From assembly GCA_002439285.1 (NCBI GenBank), contig DJTQ01000412.1, forward strand, positions 1-12,211: a stretch of DNA of 12,211 nt. The letters are read 5' to 3'. The DNA is from Paenibacillaceae bacterium UBA6304. Its GTDB lineage: Bacteria > Bacillota > Bacilli > Paenibacillales > Paenibacillaceae. Below the pieces are notes generated by a model. It had not been told where the DNA came from, did not search any database, and saw only the letters and a program-made list of their open reading frames with translations. The position numbers and the translations under genes are program-made. Below are positions 8,406-12,211 of this stretch, in pieces; position 1 is the first letter of the stretch; each line of letters starts with the position of its first letter.

Positions 8406-9386
8406 TTAACCCTGATTTTCAGCAGCACGGTCATAAGCTACAATTATTTTCTGTACAAGTGAATGACGGACAACATCCGACTCCGTAAAAAATACGAATC
8501 CGATTTCATCGATGTTCTCCAAGATTTTCTTGGCTTCAATCAAGCCCGACTTCTTACCTTTCGGTAAATCAATCTGGGTGACATCGCCGGTGATAACCAT
8601 TTTTGAACCAAAGCCTAACCGGGTCAAGAACATTTTCATCTGCTCGGGTGTCGTATTCTGGGCCTCGTCCAAAATAATAAAAGAGTCGTCGAGCGTCCGG
8701 CCGCGCATGTAGGCCAGCGGAGCAATTTCAATCAGGCCGCGCTCAAGCGCTTTCGCTGTTTGATCCGGTCCCATAACATCGTAAAGCGCATCATACAAAG
8801 GGCGTAAATACGGGTCTACCTTCTCCTGCAAATCACCTGGGAGGAAGCCAAGGCTCTCACCGGCTTCCACGGCAGGTCGGGTTAAAATAATCCGTTTCAC
8901 CGAACCTTCTTTCAAAGCCGTAATGGCCAGAACTACAGCCAAATAGGTTTTACCGGTACCGGCCGGTCCAATTCCGAAGACGATATCTCTCTTCTTAATA
9001 GTACTGACGTAATGCTTCTGTCCGATCGTCTTGACTCTTAAGGGTTTTCCACGGTAAGTAGTGGCAATTTCGCCCTTATATAAATCAAGGAGCTGATCTG
9101 CGCGAAGCTCCTTCGCGAGATCGATGGCATAGAGCACATCTCTTTCGGTAAGGATATATCCGTTGCGGACGAGCTCCAGGAGCACCTCGAACAACTGCTG
9201 TATCCGCTCTACTTCGTGCTCTTCTCCCCTTACCGATATTTCAGACTCTCGGAGCACAATACTTGCTTTCAACTTCTCTTCGACAAGTTTTAGAAAAACA
9301 TCCTGGGGACCGAAAAGAGACAATCCTTCTGCCGCATTTTGAAGCGTTATCTTTATACTGTATAGTTGTTCTGACAAATAGCTCAT
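8406..9386 (-). CDS. phoH: PhoH family ATPase
   Basis: P-loop ATPase of the PhoH family, cytoplasmic and probably RNA-related; its exact role is uncertain. The 326 residues match the family. An N-terminal KH-like region (about 10-100) precedes the ATPase core with Walker A GPAGTGKT (140-147), LTRPAVEAGESLGFLPGD (168-185), Walker B FIILDEAQN (236-244), TGDVTQIDLP (266-275) and DVVRH (304-308). The annotated ATG at 9386 overlaps the yqfD stop as ATGA, but AAGGAG (9393-9388) is only 1 nt before it. A TTG at 9377 (codon 4) is 10 nt from the SD and would give a 323-residue protein. The coupled ATG is kept with reservation. The phoH-pgpH-ybeY order is widely conserved. Confidence 0.95.
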   Translation of the reverse strand: MSYLSEQLYSIKITLQNAAEGLSLFGPQDVFLKLVEEKLKASIVLRESEISVRGEEHEVERIQQLFEVLLELVRNGYILTERDVLYAIDLAKELRADQLLDLYKGEIATTYRGKPLRVKTIGQKHYVSTIKKRDIVFGIGPAGTGKTYLAVVLAITALKEGSVKRIILTRPAVEAGESLGFLPGDLQEKVDPYLRPLYDALYDVMGPDQTAKALERGLIEIAPLAYMRGRTLDDSFIILDEAQNTTPEQMKMFLTRLGFGSKMVITGDVTQIDLPKGKKSGLIEAKKILENIDEIGFVFFTESDVVRHSLVQKIIVAYDRAAENQG

Positions 9387-10564
9387 TCTCCTTGATCATG
9401 TACTATCGGAAGTTCTTCCGCTATATTTTGTTCTACTTCAAAAAGCACTTTCATATAAACTTTACCATTGTCTGTCTTCTCATGCAAAATTTTTTGATCC
9501 AAAATGAGACTTGTCGCCCCGTTTTTGGCCAAAACATCTCTCTTCGCCCGCTCAATTCCGTCCTTAAGTGCTTGCTCTCTGGACAGCTTGATTTCGAGTT
9601 CAGTCGTTTCAAGCACTTTTTCGCTCATCCAGCCGATCGGAAGCTTCAGACTTCTCCAAGTCAAAGGATCGAACTCCGTGAGCACCTGGGAGCGATCGAA
9701 GGCTACTTTTCCATAACCCGTCAATTGAATCGCCGTTTTTCCAAAAAAGAGATAGCCGCGCTCTTTCTTCTCCCCGGTATATACCTTTTGTTTGCGTACA
9801 AGCGGGATTTCGATTTTATACTCATGCCACACATTACCCCTAACCTCGCCCTTGGAGACTACGGCCTTGCCCCCTTGAAACCCCGACACAAGAATCTGCC
9901 CCTTCTTGACTCTGTCGTTCTTCTTTACTTCCGGTTGACCCTTTTCCGCAAAAATATAAGTAATGATCGCATCCGCCTTGCTAACCAGATGCTGCGGGCT
10001 CACAAGTCCTTGTTCTTTTGGCTCCGTCGCCTCAACGATCTGAATTGAGATTTTGGTTCCTGTTCGGGAGACCCCGACCCAAGACGTTCCCGGCAACTTC
10101 CGGTTCAACTCCGCCGAAAGCTTGTCCTGCCCAGGCAATGAGAAGATCCACTGAAATGGATAAAGTCCCTCTTCGCGTGCCGCCTTCAACACGTCTTCTT
10201 CGGGTATTTGCACATTCCCCTTCACTTCAATATCCCACACCAGTTGGGACAGGCTAAAAATGACGGCTACGAACAGAGCAAAGCCGACCCCGAACCATTT
10301 TCTTCGCCATAAGCGTAACATTGTAAAAGGCAGTCCTGAACGCCGCTTGACCCGCACGCGGCAGCCCGTCTTTTTTAAAAGCGGACGCAAAGAAAAAAAG
10401 TCCGCCACCTGCAAATTCATTTCCATCTTCCCGTCCGGCAAGGGCACTAAATTCCAGATCTGAATGCCGCCGCGAGAGAGTTCGTTAATGAAACGTTCGA
10501 TATTCTCGCCGCGAATCACGACGGTCACGGTTCCATGCAATTGGGAAAATACCGGTGCCTTCAC
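9383..10564 (-). CDS. yqfD: Sporulation protein YqfD
   Basis: Membrane-anchored protein of the YqfD sporulation family, known from B. subtilis as a sporulation-associated gene; its molecular role is not established. It has 393 residues: a cytoplasmic-type N-terminal domain (1-85), one clear membrane segment FGVGFALFVAVIFSLSQLVW (91-110), and a long C-terminal domain. That domain has VKGNVQIPEEDVLKAAREEG (114-133) followed by beta-rich sequence. The start is GTG at 10564, supported by GGAGG 7 nt upstream (10576-10572). It overlaps the yqfC stop by one base (TAGTG) and the phoH start by four (ATGA). Pairing with yqfC is typical of spore formers, and the candidate sigma-E promoter upstream of yqfC fits mother-cell expression. 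Confidence 0.93.
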   Translation of the reverse strand: MKAPVFSQLHGTVTVVIRGENIERFINELSRGGIQIWNLVPLPDGKMEMNLQVADFFSLRPLLKKTGCRVRVKRRSGLPFTMLRLWRRKWFGVGFALFVAVIFSLSQLVWDIEVKGNVQIPEEDVLKAAREEGLYPFQWIFSLPGQDKLSAELNRKLPGTSWVGVSRTGTKISIQIVEATEPKEQGLVSPQHLVSKADAIITYIFAEKGQPEVKKNDRVKKGQILVSGFQGGKAVVSKGEVRGNVWHEYKIEIPLVRKQKVYTGEKKERGYLFFGKTAIQLTGYGKVAFDRSQVLTEFDPLTWRSLKLPIGWMSEKVLETTELEIKLSREQALKDGIERAKRDVLAKNGATSLILDQKILHEKTDNGKVYMKVLFEVEQNIAEELPIVHDQGE

Positions 10565-10854
10565 TAGGATTCCTCCGTTTCGCGATATTTAATACCGGAG
10601 ATACGCCCCTCAATCACAACTTCCTCCGGCATAATCTCCTTAATGACAAGTCCGCTCCCTTCAACCTCAAGCATGCCTTGACTGAGTTTCAGATGTAAGG
10701 ATTCCGGGGAGAAATGTACTACCCCCCGATGGTTCTCTATGTAAAGCTGCTTACCTCCGATTAAGGTGAGCCTAGGTAAATCAAGTACGAGATCACTCGG
10801 CAAGTCGAGCGCATCGACCGTCCATTTACGGAATTTGCGGACAAACCGGCTCAT
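10564..10854 (-). CDS. yqfC: Sporulation protein YqfC (YabP/YqfC family)
   Basis: Small YabP/YqfC-family protein associated with sporulation; mechanism unknown. With the preferred ATG at 10854 it has 96 residues, beginning MSRFVRKFRKWTVDALDLPS, then LDLPRLTLIGGKQLYIENHRG (a conserved family stretch, about 24-44) and a C-terminal ISGIKY. An in-frame TTG at 10863 would add three residues, but it sits one base from the AAGGAGG (10871-10865), whereas the ATG is 10 nt away. There is no signal peptide or membrane span. The stop TAG overlaps the GTG of yqfD, so the two are probably coupled. It is the first gene after the yqeY terminator and has a sigma-E-like promoter. Confidence 0.93.
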   Translation of the reverse strand: MSRFVRKFRKWTVDALDLPSDLVLDLPRLTLIGGKQLYIENHRGVVHFSPESLHLKLSQGMLEVEGSGLVIKEIMPEEVVIEGRISGIKYRETEES

Positions 10855-10864
10855 ATGAGGCAAT

Positions 10865-10871
10865 CCTCCTT
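10865..10871 (-). promoter_or_regulatory. Shine-Dalgarno site deciding the yqfC start
   Basis: AAGGAGG on the minus strand. It is 10 nt from the ATG at 10854 and almost touches the TTG at 10863, so the ATG is preferred. Confidence 0.75.
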
Positions 10872-10883
10872 CCTCTACTTTAC

Positions 10884-10912
10884 AAAGTATGCGGGTGGAG
10901 TCTCATTTATGA
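10884..10912 (-). promoter_or_regulatory. Candidate sigma-E promoter of yqfC-yqfD
   Basis: On the minus strand TCATAAA (10912-10906) and CATACTTT (10891-10884) are separated by 14 nt. This resembles the sigma-E pattern of an ATA-containing -35 and a CATACAnT -10, with the usual 13-15 nt spacing. It lies directly after the yqeY terminator and about 13 nt before the yqfC Shine-Dalgarno. yqfC/yqfD are sigma-E controlled in B. subtilis as far as I recall. The -35 overlaps a perfect 6-2-6 inverted repeat (10901-10914). No sigma-A promoter was found for the essential downstream genes, so another one must exist that I could not see. Confidence 0.5.
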
Positions 10913-10914
10913 GA

Positions 10915-10952
10915 AACAGAAAAAACACCCTCTACGAAATGTAGAGGGTGTT
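10915..10952 (-). terminator. Intrinsic terminator after rpsU-yqeY
   Basis: A perfect 12-bp stem AACACCCTCTAC / GTAGAGGGTGTT (10952-10941 with 10935-10924) and a 5-nt loop ATTTC are followed by a T-rich tail (TTTT then CTGTTT) on the minus strand. It begins 14 bp after the yqeY stop and separates the rpsU-yqeY unit from yqfC. Confidence 0.93.
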
Positions 10953-10965
10953 GCTTTCGTTTCAC

Positions 10966-11409
10966 CTATTGCAAAAGCTGTTGAACTGCCTGATTAACGA
11001 GCTTGCCATCTGCCCGGCCTTTGACCTTAGGCATCAGCGCGCTCATCACTTTCCCGATTTCAGCTTTGGAAGTAGCACCGGTTTCCTGGATGGTCTGCTG
11101 TACAATGACTTTAATTTCTTCTTCACTCAGCTGTTCGGGAAGGTATTCGGCTATGATCTCGGCTTCCGCTTTGACGTTGGCGGCAAGATCGTCACGACCC
11201 GCTTTTTCAAATTCTTGGAGGGCATCTTTGCGCTGTTTGATTTCACGACTTAGGATATCAAGCACTTCATTATCGTCCAAAGTTCTTTTCAAATCTATCT
11301 CAAGATTCTTTATAGTAGCACGAACCATTCGAATGGTGGAGAGTTTGAACTTGTCTTGACTCTTCATCGCTTGCTTCATATCTTCGTTCAATCGCTCGCT
11401 AAGATTCAT
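10966..11409 (-). CDS. yqeY: GatB/YqeY domain-containing protein
   Basis: Stand-alone YqeY protein related to the C-terminal tRNA-binding domain of the GatB subunit of Asp/Glu-tRNA amidotransferase. Its own function is unsettled. The 147 residues are standard. It starts MNLSERLNEDMKQAMKSQDK and continues with LSTIRMVRATIKNLEID (23-39), ILSREIKQRKDALQEFEKAGR (48-68), EAEIIAEYLPEQLSEEE (81-97) and the C-terminal GRADGKLVNQAVQQLL. It is almost wholly helical, with no membrane segment. The ATG at 11409 has AGGAGG about 11 nt upstream. It is only 15 bp after rpsU and followed by a strong terminator, so rpsU-yqeY is a two-gene operon, the usual arrangement in Bacillales. Confidence 0.96.
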   Translation of the reverse strand: MNLSERLNEDMKQAMKSQDKFKLSTIRMVRATIKNLEIDLKRTLDDNEVLDILSREIKQRKDALQEFEKAGRDDLAANVKAEAEIIAEYLPEQLSEEEIKVIVQQTIQETGATSKAEIGKVMSALMPKVKGRADGKLVNQAVQQLLQ

Positions 11410-11424
11410 GGTAGCATAATCCTC

Positions 11425-11598
11425 CTAAAACTTTCTTTTACGAGCAGCCTCAGACTTTTTCTTGCGCTTTACGCTTGGCTTTTCATAATGCTTACGTTTC
11501 TTCACCTCAGCCAATACGCCATCTTTAGCGATAGAGCGTTTAAAGCGACGAAGTGCAGCATCAATTGTCTCGTTTTTGCGAACTTTAGTTTCAGACAC
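11425..11598 (-). CDS. rpsU: 30S ribosomal protein S21
   Basis: Small basic protein of the 30S subunit located near the anti-Shine-Dalgarno region and involved in translation initiation. It has 57 residues: [20 protein letters not shown], then [20 protein letters not shown] and a highly basic C-terminus ending AARKRKF, all typical of Firmicute S21. The start is GTG at 11598, 7 nt after GGAGGGAGGG (11615-11606). An in-frame extension to an ATG at 11658 is rejected: it would cover the -10 box of the promoter and the Shine-Dalgarno, and it has no S21 similarity. It is the first gene of the rpsU-yqeY operon, under a near-ideal sigma-A promoter, fitting a ribosomal gene's need for high expression. 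Confidence 0.98.
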   Translation of the reverse strand: MSETKVRKNETIDAALRRFKRSIAKDGVLAEVKKRKHYEKPSVKRKKKSEAARKRKF

Positions 11599-11605
11599 CA
11601 GTTTT

Positions 11606-11615
11606 CCCTCCCTCC
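11606..11615 (-). promoter_or_regulatory. Doubled Shine-Dalgarno site deciding the rpsU GTG start
   Basis: GGAGGGAGGG on the minus strand, 7 nt before the GTG at 11598. The two overlapping GGAGG/GAGGG registers both point to this GTG and exclude the longer ATG-initiated reading. Confidence 0.85.
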
Positions 11616-11656
11616 GACCAGACCGTCCAAGAGCATAACACGGTTCATCATTCTTC

Positions 11657-11686
11657 ATTATAGGGGAAAAATAAATAGGGTGTCAA
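11657..11686 (-). promoter_or_regulatory. Strong sigma-A promoter of rpsU-yqeY
   Basis: Minus-strand -35 TTGACA (11686-11681) and -10 TATAAT (11662-11657) both match consensus perfectly, with an 18-nt AT-rich spacer. The predicted start near 11650 leaves a leader of about 50 nt, holding only a weak ACCGT/ACGGT inverted repeat and the Shine-Dalgarno. No convincing terminator for hinT was seen in 11687-11732, so hinT transcripts may also read through into rpsU. Confidence 0.9.
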
Positions 11687-11732
11687 CCTGAACGGCCTAT
11701 TTTTAATATATGGAAGAATAACCATGCACAAA

Positions 11733-12095
11733 TCAGGCGTGCGAATTAGAATTTTGAACCAGCGCACCGAGCTTTGCTCCGCCAAGCAAATGGTAATGAA
11801 TATGATATACCGCTTGTCCGCTGTCCACACCGCAATTGTTGATCAATCGGTATCCGCTCTCCGCCACCCCTAGCGTTTTGGCCACTTCCTGAGCGATGCG
11901 GTGCATTTCCCCGATCAAGGCAAAATCCTCCGGTCCCGCATCATTCATCGTCGCGATATGCTTCTTCGGAATGATCAGCACATGCGTCGGAGCCGCCGGC
12001 TGAATATCGTGAAATACAAGAAACTGATCATCTTCATACACTTTATTCGATGGGATCGAGCCTTCCGCAATTTTGCAAAATAAACAATTTTCCAC
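11733..12095 (-). CDS. hinT: Histidine triad (HIT) nucleotide-binding protein, HinT-like
   Basis: Small homodimeric purine nucleoside phosphoramidase/AMP-lysine hydrolase of the HinT branch; the cellular substrate is unknown. It has 120 residues beginning MENCLFCKIAEGSIPSNKVY. C4 and C7 of CLFC are a usual zinc-type pair. It continues with FHDIQPAAPTHVLIIPKKH (about 28-46), NNCGVDSGQAVYHIHYHLLG and the histidine triad H98-I-H100-Y-H102-L-L, with H100 as the expected nucleophile. The start is GTG at 12095, 6 nt after AGGAGGG (12108-12102). The in-frame extension to an ATG at 12206 carries non-conserved sequence and crosses the Shine-Dalgarno. Location just upstream of rpsU differs from B. subtilis, where the HIT gene is elsewhere, and suggests Paenibacillaceae-type order. 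Confidence 0.96.
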   Translation of the reverse strand: MENCLFCKIAEGSIPSNKVYEDDQFLVFHDIQPAAPTHVLIIPKKHIATMNDAGPEDFALIGEMHRIAQEVAKTLGVAESGYRLINNCGVDSGQAVYHIHYHLLGGAKLGALVQNSNSHA

Positions 12096-12101
12096 CTGCA
12101 A

Positions 12102-12108
12102 CCCTCCT
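12102..12108 (-). promoter_or_regulatory. Shine-Dalgarno site deciding the hinT GTG start
   Basis: AGGAGGG on the minus strand, 6 nt before the GTG at 12095. A nearer in-frame TTG (12101) touches the site and is unlikely, and the far upstream ATG has no comparable site. Confidence 0.8.
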
Positions 12109-12117
12109 AGATTAGTG

Positions 12118-12189
12118 TAAATAGAATAGGAAATTCGATTCAAGCTCAAAAAATGTATGTTTAAACAGCTTCTTCTACATGTTATCATA
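12118..12189 (-). promoter_or_regulatory. Region with possible hinT promoter elements
   Basis: AT-rich stretch upstream of hinT. Two weak options are visible on the minus strand: TATGAT (12189-12184), a 5/6 -10 whose -35 would fall at or beyond the window edge, and TTGAAT with TACACT 18 nt later (both 4/6), nearer the gene. Neither is decisive. T7 tracts lie just upstream at the window edge. Confidence 0.3.
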
Positions 12190-12211
12190 CCGGAAAAAAA
12201 GGGCAAAAAAA

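Noticed and set aside
9407..9420. Perfect palindrome CGGAAGTTCTTCCG near the end of yqfD
   Set aside because: It is within conserved-length coding sequence, has no T-run, and no promoter could be placed around it; probably codon chance.
9263..10048. 261-codon open frame on the plus strand across the phoH-yqfD junction
   Set aside because: Both minus-strand genes are well supported. The plus-strand protein is low in recognisable structure and crosses two genes.
11599..11658. N-terminal extension of rpsU to an upstream ATG
   Set aside because: It would translate the promoter -10 edge and the Shine-Dalgarno site; S21 proteins start at [14 protein letters not shown] sequence.
12096..12206. 37-residue N-terminal extension of hinT
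   Set aside because: It is not conserved in HIT proteins and contains the strong Shine-Dalgarno that serves the GTG at 12095.
1..12211. Search for defence, phage, integrative or CRISPR-type systems
   Set aside because: All genes are collinear housekeeping or sporulation genes with expected lengths. No transposase, integrase, direct-repeat array or cargo-like gene is present.

Overview
The window reads as a chromosomal housekeeping segment of a low-to-mid-GC, endospore-forming Firmicute of the order Bacillales. It is most likely Paenibacillus or a close relative. The gene order matches the Bacillus subtilis rpsU-yqeY / yqfC-yqfD-phoH-yqfF-ybeY-dgkA-cdd-era-yqzL-recO / glyQ-glyS region, and the products are Bacillales-like. 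The variations are that hinT lies next to rpsU and that no floA/nfeD genes lie between yqeY and yqfC; the genus assignment is inference. Every gene is on the minus strand, so transcription runs from right to left.

In the direction of transcription: (1) hinT (12095-11733), a histidine-triad nucleotide hydrolase. (2) A promoter with two perfect sigma-A hexamers drives rpsU (ribosomal protein S21) and yqeY, ending at a strong intrinsic terminator (10952-10915). (3) A sigma-E-like promoter candidate opens a tightly packed set: yqfC and yqfD (sporulation), phoH (ATPase), a 124-bp structured spacer, pgpH (c-di-AMP phosphodiesterase of the 7TM-HD family), ybeY (16S rRNA maturation endoribonuclease), dgkA (undecaprenol kinase family), cdd (cytidine deaminase), era (30S assembly GTPase), the 46-residue yqzL, and recO (recombination mediator). 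Many of these overlap by 1 to 29 nt. (4) A sigma-A promoter whose -35 box overlaps the recO stop codon drives a glycine T-box leader (GGC specifier, UGGA antiterminator bulge) in front of glyQ and glyS, the alpha and beta subunits of glycyl-tRNA synthetase. glyS runs off the left edge after 493 codons.

The functional theme is translation and small-subunit biogenesis (S21, YbeY, Era, GlyRS), combined with envelope and second-messenger functions (PgpH, DgkA), pyrimidine salvage, DNA repair and sporulation. I see no mobile element, prophage, CRISPR array, tRNA/rRNA gene or defence-type cassette.

The least explained piece is the phoH-pgpH spacer. Its two ends are complementary to each other, and the upstream end is also complementary to the pgpH Shine-Dalgarno region. 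This is the best candidate here for an undescribed regulatory element, but it rests on eye-drawn base pairing only. Several start codons were settled from Shine-Dalgarno spacing (GTG for glyS, yqfD, rpsU and hinT; internal ATG for yqfC and cdd).
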